From Ligustrum vulgare (Eukaryota > Streptophyta > Magnoliopsida > Lamiales > Oleaceae): a stretch of 64,000 nucleotides of DNA. This document shows positions 32,265 through 45,162 of this stretch, piece after piece; the first letter of the stretch is position 1, and each line of letters starts with the position of its first letter. The notes beneath the pieces are model-generated. The model had not been told where the DNA came from, made no database searches, and saw nothing but the letters and a program-made list of their open reading frames with translations. Both the position numbers and the translations under genes were made by a program. The stretch is taken from assembly GCA_963555705.1 (NCBI GenBank), contig OY743187.1, positions 14,708,133 to 14,772,132 of the forward strand, in the 5' to 3' direction.

Positions 32265-32640
32265 GCCGGACCATGCTTCCGCAATATTTAATCATTCTAC
32301 ATTGTAGACTACCGCACGTAAATGAACAAGTAGGAAAATTAAACATTATTTAATTATTATAATTATATTTATTTTGATATTATTAATAAATTTGTTATTT
32401 GCATTATGAAATTATAATTACATATCTTATTTCTAATTATTATGAAATTATTAATTCATTTTTAATATGAAATTATGAAATTATAATTACATATCTTATT
32501 TGTAATTATTATTAACAAATTATGACATTATTTAGTAATGAAATTAATTTTGTAACATATGATAAATAATATTAAGAATAAAAAAATTATTTAGAATTTT
32601 ATAATTTATTTATAATGTAAAAAATTAAGTTAGAATAATC
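32265..32640 (-). repeat. Right inner inverted repeat of the Mutator-like element
   Basis: Reverse complement of parts of 24590-25265, including CATTGTAGACTACCGCACGT (32301-32320) and the long ATTATTTAGAATTTTATAAT stretch. GGTCCGGCCGGACC palindromes flank it at about 32260-32275 and 32654-32690. Confidence 0.7.
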
Positions 32641-33291
32641 ATTTTTGAAATTGGTCCGGCCGGACCCTGCAAGGGTCTGGCCGGACCATTGCAGGCACCT
32701 TTTTCCGCTCTTATGTTCAATTTTTCCGATTTTGTTATTAAACTGATAAAAATTACACTTCACCATATTAATTTTAATTGTTTAGTCTACATAATTATAG
32801 ATCTATAATTATTATTAACTAAAAAATTAACAATATATGAATTTTTCGTTAATTTTTGGTTACTGAAGTTATAGATCTGTTGAATAAGTTTAACACAACG
32901 AGAACAAAATTAAATACAGTATAATAAATATTGCTAAATTAACTTACCGATAAGAAGTAGCGAATGAAATCTTTTAGTTGAGATTTGTATATTTTTTGCG
33001 AATTTTTTTTTAGCACAAGCAGATAAAAATGAGAGAATAATTTATCTGCGTATTGAGCACAAACAGATGAAAAAACGAGAGAATAATGAAAAGTGAGAAT
33101 TGTATTGTTTTCGTTTTAATATAAATATGAAATATGAGATAAATGAAGGGTATAAGAGAAATATGGTTATTAAGGGTATACACGTCATTTTAAAGAAAAA
33201 GGGTATTTTGGTTAATTTTTGAAAAGTTAGGGTATTTTGACTTAGTCATTGTTTGACTTGGGTATTTTTAAAATTCCACCTAGAATGTGTG

Positions 33292-35559
33292 GTGAAAATT
33301 GCATAGGAAGTCACCTGACTTACATATTTATTTCATGTTACTCATATAATTTTTATTAAATAATGATCGGTCAGTAATTTTTATTAAAATAATAAATTAA
33401 CAATATTAATAAAGAAATCGAGAGTATGAAGAAAGGAGAATCAATTAATGTAACAATATTTATTAAAATTAATGATTATTTTTTTAAGAAAAACACATGA
33501 AATTAATAATTAATACTTAAAAAATCAAATTATACCAAAAAAATCTATCATACACCTCTTTTTGGGAAGAATATGATGAAGAACAATATATGAAAAGAAA
33601 AGCGTAGATCTTAAGGAGAATATGTAAGTTGAGTTCTGCACATGTATCGTATGAGCCTAATTTTGTAGTTCAAAAGTTTTTTTTAAAAAAGAAAATTTCA
33701 TTTATTGAACATTAATTTCAGAAATGGAGTTGATATGTTCACGGTACAATCTCTAAAATACTTATTTCATGACATGTTTTCCCGTAAAGATGATAAAACA
33801 ATTCAACAGTTTACAATTTTATTAAAATCTTAATCTTAATCTATATCTAAATTCTATATCTATATTTATATCTACGTTCTATATATAATAATAGGATAAC
33901 AGTCATCATTTTATCCATATAATTTTCCACCCATTTTCACATGTCATTTTAGGAAATTTCTTATTTTTATCAATTTATTTTTATACATGAATTAGGAAAG
34001 TTCAATTAATACATGTAATAAATGATTTATGGATTTGTGCAAAAAAAAATCTATAAAAAGTCAAATTATAGATTATTTTTTTTCTTTTGATAATTATTGC
34101 ATTATTTTGAAATCGAAAAATATGCAACATGGGTGTCAAATCCAAGATCTCAACGAAAAGTTTAAAACAAGCTAAAAAATGATAGCAAACTTTAAACATA
34201 TCATTTGTAAAATCGTTTTAAATACTAAATGTAAAAGTTTTGCTTATACTTTTTACTTTTTTCAACATCCAATTTTTTTAATTTATTTCATTTAAGTCCT
34301 AAAATGATACATATCATTTCTTATATAAATTCAATTTGACCTAAATGATTAATTTTGAATCTTTTTCTTATCATATTGATAGAAATAATAGATATTCGAT
34401 ATTTCTAAATAAATTCAATTAAATCATTTAATTTTCTACAACTTTAAGTTCTGATAAACTCATTGGTTCAATTTGTAAGATAGAAGGTGTTAGAAAAATC
34501 GTTCTATTTAAAAACAGAATATGGTCAACCCGTTTATTTAACATTTACAAAAATAATATGTGCAATTGTGAAAATGGGTTTTAAAGAATGTGTGTTTGAG
34601 AATGAAAATTGAAAAAAATTATTTTTGAAGAATCAATTATATACAAATAAGTGATAAAGTCTTATATATTGTGGGTTAAACCCTCATTTATAAATTGAGA
34701 TATATATATAGTTTTTTTGCATATAAAGTTAATTATATTTATAATATTAATTCAATAAAATTTAATTAAAATTTGTATTTCATATTACTTATTTTTTACA
34801 TTCATTTAATTATTTGACTGCGTATAAGTTTGTCAGGTATAAGTTTAATGAAATGAAATATTTGTTTAATATATTAAATATCAATTATTACATTAAGATA
34901 GTTAATACAAATTCTTATAGTGCTATACGACGAGTCGATAAATTAATTCTGTAAATGTCTATTAGCCACTTTATTTTATTTTACGATTTTAAGACAGATT
35001 ATATCTAAACCAATTTTACTAGTCAATAAGTCCAAAGGAGGTCAATTCTCAAAGTCCATAAATACATTGGGCTGCTATTTTTGTTTTGTTGTTATTTTTC
35101 AAGTTTTAATGTTGTTTTTCCGTTTAGTTGCTGGATTTTTTATTTAAATGTTTTCTTCAAGTTTATTTGCATTTTTTAGTTAGATTTTGTTTTTGCACAA
35201 TTTTAGAAAATTCAAATTTTTTCAAGAATTGAAAAATCAAAATCGAGATATAACTGAAATGCTCGATTTTAGCGATTGAAGAAAAATGAACCAAATTGAA
35301 AGTTTTAGTTCAAATATGGTTCTTTTGATAACCGTACCCAAAAATACTCACTCCTAACAAATCATGTTGTTGATGGAATGTGTGACTTGGCACTTTTTGG
35401 CGCTACACTAATAATTTTTACTCATAAGAAAATTTTAATTAAGTAAATGACAACTTTGAATGAATATCTTTCAATTTGATTGTAAATTGACCGTTGATTT
35501 AGCGTGAGATCACAATTTCATTTCTTTTGAAAATTGAGGATTATCAATAGGGTACTACA
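33292..35559. other. AT-rich region without a recognisable gene
   Basis: Homopolymer-rich sequence with no protein-like ORF. At about 33878 TCTATATATAATAATAGGAT resembles the Helitron 5' end seen at 57045, but it is not preceded by A and no matching 3' end was found nearby. Confidence 0.45.
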
Positions 35560-37900
35560 AGGTGATACTTGTAGTCCGGCTACAAACAGCATCACAAATT
35601 CTGGATGAACGTGATGTAAGGGAGATGTTGAGGAATAGAAATAGAGTGAGGGAGGTAGAGATATACATTTTATATCCACAAACTAGATATGCAGAGCTAA
35701 TGACACCAATTTTAGATGAGTGTTATGGGCCTATGATGGAGTTTAGAGGATAGCTTTGAGCATCCATGGGATGATCATATTTTTCAGGAGGAAGTAGAAC
35801 AAATGTGGTCACAAATTGAGGAAAATCATGTATACCATATTCAGGTCGATGATGGAGCTGATGAAGTGGTTAACATAGTAGATGGTGTGCAAAGTGAAGA
35901 GCAAAATGATGGAGTTCTTGTTGAATCTGATTATAAATTGGAAGAGGTCTAATTGCTAGTGATGAAGCATCTGCAAGAGTGAACACTGATTTCGGGTTTG
36001 GAATTATAGATGAGTAGGAGATTAGGTGTTCTGACACGAACTACGATGACTCCAAAGATCTTATGAGTTAGGACAGTGAAGAAGAAGAAACGACATGTAG
36101 AAAGAGATCGTGACAAAAAGTGTTCGATCTAAGGACCGACATGGAAGAGCCGACTTTCAGAATTGGTAAGTTACACAATTATTTTGAAATGTAATTCTTT
36201 ATATATGTACTGAAGAAATTGTGTTTCATTTAGAAGGACTTGTCTTCGAGTCAAAGAAAATGCTGAAAGATGCAATTTTCGAGCACTCAGTGGGTCATAA
36301 TTAGGAAATTAAGTTCAACAAAGACAATGTTGTCAGTTTGCTAGCAATTTGCAAACCCCCTCGTAATGGTTGTTGTATGCAACGAAAGAAAATGGAAAGT
36401 CTAGTTACATTGTGAAGACGTTCAGGGGAGAACACACATGTCCATTGATTTACAAGAACAGGAGAGTTACCTCAACTTATTTGGCATGAAGATATGTTGT
36501 TGTTTGGCGTGTTGATCCCAAAATGTCACTTCCTGCTTTTATTGACAAGGTAAAAAATGATGGGTTAGGGGATTTATCATTTTAGAATTTTATAGAAGTA
36601 TGGAGATGACTAGAGGAAGTGTACTGGAACATTATAAAGTCTTGTGGGATTGCTTTCAACATTTTAGATTGACTAATATTGGGACCACGGTAGATGGATG
36701 TTTTCTAAAGACTGAGCAAGGTGGGCAGTTGTTGATTGTTGTTGGCATGGACGGTAATAATGGTGTGTACCCTATTGCTTATGCAATAGTTGAGATTGAG
36801 AGTGGTGAAAATTGGAGATGGTTTATGGGGTTGTTTAAGGATGATTTAGGCATAGAGAACTCGCATGGTTGGGTCTTTATCTCAGATAAGTAGAAGGGGA
36901 TAGTGAATGTCATTGTGTCACTCTTCGAGCATGCTAAACGTAGAACATGTGTGTGACATTTGTACAACAATTTCAGTGCAATGAACAAGGGTTTGGCTTT
37001 GAAAAATTGTCTTTGGAATTCGGCTAGAGCCACAATTATTCCCTAGTGGCAAGAGCAAATGGAAAAAAAATTCAATTTGGATCCATCGGCATATGGATGG
37101 ATTCAAAATAAATTTGCATCACATTGGAGTAAATCACATTTCTAAGAGGGGAATATATATATGACATGTTGCTCAACAACTTAAGTGAATCTTTCAACAT
37201 TGTATTGTTGAATGCAAGAGAAAAGTCGTTGTTGACAATGCTTGAAGAAATGAGGATGTACTTGATGAAGAAAATTGTAACCCAAAGGGAATCTTGTGAA
37301 AAATGGAGGGACGATGCCGGGCCTAGGATACAAATGATTTTGGAGAAGAATGGAAAGATTGCTAAGGCCATGTATGCTAATTACTCCGAAAACTTAAAGT
37401 TTCAAGTGAGATACAACATCAACAAATTGCATGTCGTGGACCCAGGGCAAAAACTTGTACATGTCATAGTTGGCAATTGGTTGGAATCCTTTTTCCCCAC
37501 GTTATAGTTGCAGTGGTTTCAAGATGTATGCCGGTGATCAAGTACGTTGATGACATCTACAAAAAGGAAGCCTACATGAGGACGTACACACCATCTATTT
37601 GCCCCACGATCAGCCCAGACTTATGGATACCCCAGCTCTATCCACTGACTCCACTTTCATACACCAAAAACTCAAGGCAACCAAAGAAGGTCAAGCGAAA
37701 TGAGGTTGACGAGAAAGTAATGCCATACAATCGAGAGGAGGTGCAAGTAGAAAGGGACTGACAATGAGGTGCAAGAGGTGTTGCGAACCAAGATATAACA
37801 AGAGGAGTTGCAGACAATGAATAACAACACCTTCATCAAATATGGGATGAATATCACTTTCAGCCAGCAACGATTTTTTGGTTTGGATTGTCCACTTTTG
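35560..37900 (+). pseudogene. Relic of a second, different MULE transposase gene
   Basis: Plus-strand fragments follow MuDR transposase order. An N-terminal part lies near 35640-35750. A DNA-binding part with GLVFESKKMLKDAIFEHSVGHN lies near 36240-36300. The catalytic region at 36660-36900 reads VDGCFLKTEQGGQLL, GMDGNNGVYPIAYAIVE, ENWRWFM and ISDK followed by a stop. A C-terminal part at 37500-37660 reads YVDDIYKKEAYMRTYTP. Stops and frame changes are frequent and the SWIM cysteines are lost. Sequence is unlike the 29826-32153 transposase, so this is another lineage. No ends were identified. Confidence 0.75.
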
Positions 37901-38085
37901 TTTTCATGTTATTTTTGGTATGTTGTTATGTTATGATATTGTTGTGTTGTTTAATATGTATTAAAATATGTTTTTTGAATGAGAAATTAGCCACCACGGT
38001 TACTATCTTTGGAAATGGTCATGTAGAAGTATATTTATGTTGCATGTAGGGTTGGATTTGCAAAAAAAAAAAAATTAGAGAGAAT

Positions 38086-38172
38086 GGACGTTTTGTGCAA
38101 AATGTTTACATGGAAGGGACGTTTAGTGCAAAACGTTTACAAGATAGGAATGTTTTGCGCTAAACGTTTGTA
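38086..38172. repeat. Three imperfect palindromes built on AACGTTTTGCGCAAAACGTT
   Basis: GACGTTTTGTGCAAAATGTT, GACGTTTAGTGCAAAACGTT and AATGTTTTGCGCTAAACGTT follow each other about 30 bases apart, just downstream of the MULE relic. Confidence 0.6.
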
Positions 38173-38639
38173 TTTAATACCGTTTGAAGCAGTTACAAAT
38201 AGGAAGAAATAATTTGATGCGAACTCCCTTGGTATATTGACAAAAAATTCCCACAACAATTTAATATCAACCCAAGAAAGCTAAAGTGGTAAAATAAAGC
38301 GATAAAACACCTTAACCCAAGTTTAAATTTAACCCAAAATTCAAAAGTTAACAAACATAGCCCAATGGGTATCAACTAAAAAAATTTCAAGGTGGCGAAA
38401 ATCAATAACAAACACAAGAATAATAATACTCTAGAATTAGTTGAAGACATTCCAAGAAGATTACAAGATAAAAGGGTTTACCTCATCCATGGGGGGCTCT
38501 CTCAAGAGCAATACATTGAACATCCAAGTTAATTCTAGGGTTTCAAATGAAAAGAGTATTTAATGTACAAAATTTAGGTAAAAGATGTAAATTTGAAAAT
38601 TGCAAGAAAAACCCTTTTTTTTTTTTTTTCTGAAACAGG

Positions 38640-38810
38640 ATGTTTCGATCAACCGACACGGTCTGTCGAACCATTTTTCGTTCATCACATGGTCGACCGA
38701 AATGACAGTTTCGGTTCAATCAATCCTCAGCCGAACCTGACTGAGGCTAGCTCCAAAATTCTCTGCAGAGTTTCGGTCAACCGAAATGACTTTCGGTCGA
38801 CCGAAGTTGA
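38640..38810. repeat. Cluster of TTCGGTCGACCGAA-type palindromes
   Basis: Copies are a partial one at 38643, GGTCGACCGA at 38691-38700, TTCGGTCAACCGAA at 38772-38785 and TTCGGTCGACCGAA at 38792-38805. The spacing and surrounding CT-rich sequence suggest the U3 of a decayed LTR, but I found no LTR ends. Confidence 0.5.
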
Positions 38811-40989
38811 CTGCGTCCAATTTCTTCCTATTTTTTTGCTCCAACTTGATTTTTGGCTTCTTTTCTTAACTTATTCACATTGTTTAGCCTCGAATCTTGA
38901 ACTTTTTCAGCGTCGGATCTCATCATGGGTTTCACGGGCACGCGCATCGAGGTTTGACTTTCTCGATTCTCATCATAATTTCTTCTTATTCTTTGATGGT
39001 TTTGCCCCTTCATTCAATCTGCCAAAATGTTGACAATGGTGGATTTAACAGAAGAAGTTTAACACTTTTTGATGATAAGAGTTGTAATAAGTATATTCTA
39101 TGTAAGTGTATCACATTGGAAATGAAAAAATTGGATTAATATATTTAAATATAAATGAATGTGTTATATTGGAAATGAAAAAAATGTGATTAGTATATTT
39201 GAATATAAATAAATATGCCAAAATTTGCGCAAATAAATTATTTTTTAAGAAAATTTATGCAGGATATGATGAACCACTTTTAAACATTTACCATCTTCCA
39301 CATGATTTCTCACCTCCCCAAATCCAAACAAAAAAAAAAAAAAAATCGTTTGATGAAGTTGATTGTGTCCGCTACTTATTGTATTGAAGGAAAACTAATA
39401 ATAAAGTTGAATCAATTTGAAGTGCAACAAGATCGCTCTTTCATGAATTGGGCCATTCACAAGACAGTGATCAAATGTCAAAAAAATTCCCACTAAGCAC
39501 CAATTGATTTTAAGATGAGATTAGTGAAATCGACCATAACTATTCACATCATCGATGATAAGTTAAATAGGATGTAAGAGCACGTGTTAACTAGAAACTC
39601 AACTTTTATGCAATACATGTGTGTGTGTGTGTGTTTTTTTCCAAGCAAGAAATGTACTCCCTTGAAATCAGGAATAGAGCATTGCATCACTGCTCAAAGA
39701 AGTCAAGAATCACATTGCGTCCAATCATCATGTGGGAGATTAGAGAAAGAAAGTATTGTTCAAAACATATTAAAAAAGGAGTTTAATAGGGGAAAAACGT
39801 GACTATTCATAATGCCCCACTTCTTTGTTGAGAGGAATTGAAACAGGGTTCAACAATTATGCGAAAAATCTTTCCTATGAGTTTTACCTCGATCACTCAA
39901 GTCCAATACATTTGAACATTATAAAAATTCTAATTAAAGAGAATACGGATCTCAAATATTTCTTTTTATAAATGACTTTAAGAGTTGGACACTCACATAA
40001 AGTGACACGGTTCAAAAACTACTAAAAAGATCAATTACATTTTCGTTAAGAATTTATTAAAATATCAACTCGAAAGATCTTATATATCTAGAATTATATA
40101 AAGGTATTTAGATTATCAATGTCATATTACATAACAACAACAATAACATGTTTTATAATTTAAATTACGTGACTAACTCTAAAAATTTACCCTCATGGTC
40201 ATTCCATTTCAAAGCGAACGACTATTTGGAAGATCACCCATCACAAGAATTTCAGACTCGGACATCCATTAAGAAAAATAATTTGTAAAGGAAAGTGGTT
40301 TATATTAAAATAACTTTGAAGAATCTTTTTGCTGCTAAATCCAATTTCTTGCTTTCTAGTTTATTTTCATATTTAATATTCATATTCTAATTTCAATTTC
40401 AGATGACGAGTCGTGCGTCTTAATTAAGCCTTGCAGGTAATTAGAGTCAAATACTATTTTAATTTAAAATTAATGTTATTCTTAAAAGATAAAAAAAATA
40501 TTGTTACTTGAAAATTAAATGGTGTCTTCATCTATATCTTAATATATATGAAAAGTGCATGTTGTAAATCTTCATTTTTCGTTCAATATTTTTTTTTTCG
40601 AGTTAATAATATGTTAACTAATAGAAAACAATGACGTGGAAACAACGTTTGATTTCAAGCTGGTTAGCTTCAAGTGTGGTTTAGAAAAATATCGAATATA
40701 ATGCTATAATGTACAAACGATATCTAGAACGTGAACCTAATTTGACAGCATTCATTGACAAATCGCACAGTATCGTAATACAATATTTTTATTATTGGAA
40801 ATTTCGTTACTTAAATTAGTGTATATATACAAATGTGACAAATATTTTCGATTCAAGTAATTACATAAGAAACGATCAAATTCTTGTATCACACGAGTGA
40901 TACAATGACTTTATTAAAATGGGAAATGGGGGGTACGGGAGGGTGTGTATGTATTTGTGTTAATTGGTATATGTATTTAATGTTATTTG
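38811..40989. other. AT-rich region without a recognisable gene
   Basis: Only short ORFs unlike known proteins. A (TG)n run lies near 39617-39633. Confidence 0.45.
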
Positions 40990-40996
40990 TTATTTA

Positions 40997-41925
40997 CAAA
41001 TGTTTATAAAATCGGATCGGATCGGTCGGTTCAACCGAAAAAATTAAGAACTGGCCCGAAAATGGACAAAAATCACCTATTAAAAAATCAGACCGAGAAT
41101 CGGTTTTTTTGGCAGTTAAAACCGCAACCCAGTTCGTCGAAAATCGATTGTATAATATAAATATTAAATATAATATAAATTAATTGTTTTATTATTTATT
41201 AAAAAAAATTGGAAACTTAGGGGCAACATCAACAAATGCCGCCTCATCCATTCTTCTCTGTAGTGATGGCAACGGGGCGGGTTGGGTTCGGGTCGGATCC
41301 CCCGACCCGGGGCGGGACCCGCCCCGTGCCCCACCCCGTGATAATCTTTCAATTTCAAACCCGCCCCGCGACTCACGAATTTCGGGTCGGGGCAGGGCGG
41401 GTCAACCTACCCGCCCCGTTTAATTATTTTTATTTTATTTTTATTTTTTTCGGTATTTTTTATTTTTTTTCCTTATTTTTTTAATTAATTTATTTCATCG
41501 GGGCGGGACAGCCAAACCCGCACCCGCCCCTCCGACCTGTGTGGGGTTTTTTTTTTCGCCCCATTAGGGGCGGGTTCGGTTCGGTTCGGTTCGGGTTTTT
41601 TTGCCATCTCTACTTCTCTGAAGCCAACATCCCTTTATGTAAGGGCTGTTGGCTTTATGTTTTATTTTTTGACCTTTTTGTTTGAATTTTTTTGGGAGCA
41701 TTTTCATTTTTCTATTCTTTTTAAATAGTTTTGTTCCTTTTTTTTTTTTTTAATTTTATGTATTTATTTACTTATTTGTAAAATAAATTGTTATTTAGAA
41801 AATTTTATGATTTTTGAAATAGTTATTTAATTTTTTGATTGAAATTGGTTCAACCCGGTTGGACCTTTAATACTTGACTCGTTGCCTTTTTCTGGTCGAA
41901 CCGGTTTTCAGTTTTCTAAACATTG
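40997..41925. mobile_element. hAT-like non-autonomous element with a second MITE inside
   Basis: The ends are CAAATGTTTATAAAA and, inverted, CAATGTTTAGAAAA, resembling Tag1-type hAT ends. TTATTTA flanks both sides (40990-40996 and 41926-41932), 7 bases of the expected 8. Subterminal parts carry CGGTTCAACCG and GGTTCAACCCGG words. Another MITE is inserted at 41261-41612. Confidence 0.65.
41261..41612. mobile_element. GC-rich hAT-like MITE (352 bp), nested
   Basis: The ends are TAGTGATGGCAA and TTGCCATCTCTA. A perfect 8-bp target duplication CTTCTCTG lies at 41253-41260 and 41613-41620. The interior repeats CGGGTCGG and GGGGCGGG words in both orientations and has no gene. Confidence 0.9.
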
Positions 41926-41932
41926 TTATTTA

Positions 41933-43959
41933 CTAAATGCACGTTAATTGTCCATATGAAGTAGTTTTTAAAAATTATGTCTAGAAAAAATCTCAAACTT
42001 TTTCTCAAGAAAATTTGCCAAAAATGCAAGACAAATAGAGTTAAGAAAATCTAATGATTTTTAACATTTAAGCAAAGTTTCTAAAGACCACATTTTACTC
42101 TCCCAATCAAGACCTTGGCTACACTCACTTTTTTGTTGAAAGCAAATATGAGCTTCACATTAAGAACAACGACGCTGATAATATTTGTGAATAAATGATA
42201 TATATGTTTTATTTACATAATATTTGAAATATTATAAAAAGAACAAAAAAATAAAATAAAAAATTGACGATGAATATTTAATACCAAATATTTTTCCTTT
42301 ATGACAAAGTTTTGGACTTGTGAGATTTCAAGAATGTATGAATTTGATAATTTCAGTGAGATTCCATCTTCAATTTCTTCAATTTTGTTGTTTGTCGTAA
42401 ATTTGATTTCAATTTCATCGTGCACATTTGAAAATATATGATTACTATTAGTCTAATTTTTTCATGATAAAGTTGATATATTTTACCTTTCTGAAGCGTG
42501 GAAGTAAAATTTTCAATTGTGATCCAAAATAGTGTAGCAAGAATCCGGTACCCTGCATGTATTAAAAAAGAAAATATATATGTTTAATATCGAAAATTTA
42601 TTAAAATAAAAATAGATAAATATAATGGGAAATGTCACATCTTCATTTATCAAAAACTCAAAACATATAGGTTTCAATGGAATCTGTACAGATATTGAAA
42701 ATTTTTATACTTTAATCTTCATCATATGCAATCAAATTTTATAGCAACATAAGGTGGATACTTTTATTTGTAAACAAAACCATTCGATTTATTAAAAATC
42801 CAGATTTGAGAGAAATGACGACTCAAAAAATGTTCAGAAAAATATAAGGTTAAACTTTGAACCCCTTTTGAATTTATAATGGACTATATTGGTAGTATAG
42901 CTTGTATTGAATTCATTTTAGTGCAAAAACATATATGACTATTAAGTGTTTTTGGAATTATAAAAGTGTTAATGAAAATTAGTAATTGAGAGTTAAATGT
43001 AAATATGTAAATGTTTTAGATTGAATGTTATAATGTACATGATTTTGATTATAGAGTGGGGATCGTAAATATTCTTATTGAATTAATGACATTGTTGACA
43101 AATGAAAAGAATAATAGAATATCAAAAATATAATTTAAACAATATATTATTCATATTTCACAAAACTTTTTTAATGATGAAAATATATTAATATTTAATT
43201 AAGAAGGAGAATCTCAGATTCATGAAAAAATTATAATTGGGTTTTTTTAATTTTTTTTTTAATGATGATGTATTAATATAATTGTATTTGTGTTTAGTGA
43301 GAATAAATAATAACTTGAAACAAATTAATAGAAAATAAAAAATTAAAATTAACATTTTTAGGCTTTATTTGAAAGATTTTTGTGAGAAAGTAAAGAGTTT
43401 AGATTGTAAATGTGTTCAAATTATTGACATTGTTGATAAAATGAAAAAAAAAATAATATTAAAAAATAATTATTCGCTAATTTAGTTTTTAGTTTTAAAG
43501 AGAATGAACTGAATTGATTGCCAATGAGTACCTTAAAAGTAGAATCATTGGTTCCATCTCTTAGTATGAAACTGAACTAGGACTAAATCAGTTCTTGTTC
43601 GAATTTCGATAGGGACAAGTCTGATCCTTTTAATTGGGATTGTCAAATTCGTCAACCGATGCAAATGGTGTATCTAACTCCATAAATTCTTAAAGTACAA
43701 AAATGATCAACCGATGCAAATGGTGTATCTAACTCTATAAATTCTTAAAGTACAAAAATGATATAGTATCCATGAAGGATATCACTTATGGTACCCTTCA
43801 ATCAATAAAATTTTAACACATCACCCTCTTTTATGGGTTCAACCTCACCTCCTTCTCTCTATTGGGTACTTTGATCTGGAACCCTTCATGATTACTATAT
43901 CAAAACTATTTTTTCTCTTATTCATTTCATTAATATTTTGCTTTTCGCAAATTCCATGA
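41933..43959. other. AT-rich region with one small tandem duplication
   Basis: A 55-bp unit starting CAACCGATGCAAATGG occurs twice in tandem (43653-43762) with one C/T difference. No gene was recognised. Confidence 0.55.
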
Positions 43960-44210
43960 AATCAAAAATTAAACATGAACCATAATTCAACAGATTTTGT
44001 AGATTTCTTAGCCCATGCATCCTCGATTTTATATTTTCGATTCAAAGATTCTCACAATTTCTTAGACGTTTTCATCGTGCTATACACATTGTACAGTGAA
44101 TCTGCCAAGTTGTTTATGACATAATTTATGCACAGAAAATCAAAATGCTTCCAGGCATCAACAGCACTGATAGCCTGCCTGAATATCCCCTTCACCCTCT
44201 TAGAACGAAG
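43960..44210 (-). pseudogene. Copia gag scrap
   Basis: The minus strand reads NYVINNLADSLYNVYSTMKTSKKL, then stop, then ESLNRKYKIEDAWAKK. This matches the well-known gag pattern of some plant Copia elements (SLYNVYS, KTAKELWESLEKKYKTEDAG), with a nonsense codon where W is usual. No LTRs or pol were seen around it. Confidence 0.6.
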
Positions 44211-45162
44211 CATTCTCAGTCAAGAATCTCGCAAGATTCAAGGTGGTCGGATAACAACGTCTTCTGCTACAACCTCTTGAATTTAAGCCCGTTGAGTTTT
44301 TTCGATTTCCCCCATGGTTAATCGGAATAGTTATGAGATAAAAATTATCCCTTATTTATTCTTTTCGAATATATTTTAAGTTTGTTAAAAATAACTATAA
44401 ATTAATAAAATAATATTTTATTGATTAACGGAAAGAACAAACAAGAATTTAAATGTTGCAATAAACCGTAATATGTAATCACATAAAGGAAGACATGGAT
44501 TGTCAAACAGAGACTGTGGATCACACGTCTTTAAAATAAATTCATCCCCTCACATTACATGTTCCGGTGTTGGTTTGAGCGTCCGTCTCTCGAGGATATA
44601 ATAGAGGAACAAGTAGAAGCTAAGCACTTCAGTATCTACTTCGGCGAACTAGAATTGTACTAGAACACGATCACCAAGACTTAAACACAAAAATTGACTA
44701 GAAACTACTTTGGCATTCTATATTTAGAATGAGGCGGTTTCGTGTGCGTAGAGAACGGTGGAGGAACTTATGGATAAATAGGCTCTAAAAGGTGAGGGAA
44801 GTCATTGGTGTTACACATTAACACCACCATTAACGTGGTTGTTAATCACTGTATCAACAAGTAATAAACATCAAGAGTTACAGAAGTTTGCGAGCTTGTT
44901 GGAAACAAAATAATTGTTAGGAAAAATAACGAAACGTGGACCACGTGCGGGGCCAATTTTTGTTCATTCAGGCCACATTCGTGTACGTGGGTCATGCACA
45001 AACACAAGCTCAAGGTTTAAAGGTTAATTCGATATTAGATTTGCACCCTCTGCGCGCAGTTGTATATAGCTTCTATGCTGCATATGATTACACACTTACA
45101 AAGTATAGCCATATATATAGCGGTCTTAAGTTTGGTCATATTCCTATATTGGACGAATGTTA
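44211..45162. other. Intergenic sequence without a recognisable gene
   Basis: Short ORFs only, none like a known family. Confidence 0.4.

Larger units (their letters stand above)
23628..33280. mobile_element. Mutator-like element carrying a Ulp1-type protease gene (KI-MULE-like)
   Basis: A 9.65-kb unit with two convergent genes: a captured multi-exon Ulp1/C48 gene on plus (25300-29280) and a MuDR-type transposase on minus (29826-32153). An 11-base direct repeat TAGAATGTGTG at 23617-23627 and 33281-33291 is the likely target duplication (MULEs make 8-11 bp). Matching inverted sequence lies inside, 24590-25265 against 32265-32640, but the outermost ends show no clear terminal inverted repeat. 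Plant MULEs with ULP-like genes (Kaonashi type in Arabidopsis, related ones in melon) are known. The edges rest mainly on the direct repeat. Confidence 0.75.

Noticed and set aside
33878..33900. Helitron 5' end
   Set aside because: The word matches but the preceding base is not A and no 3' hairpin end follows within reach.
41184..41484. Proline/arginine-rich ORFs
   Set aside because: They are translations of the GC-rich hAT MITE repeats.
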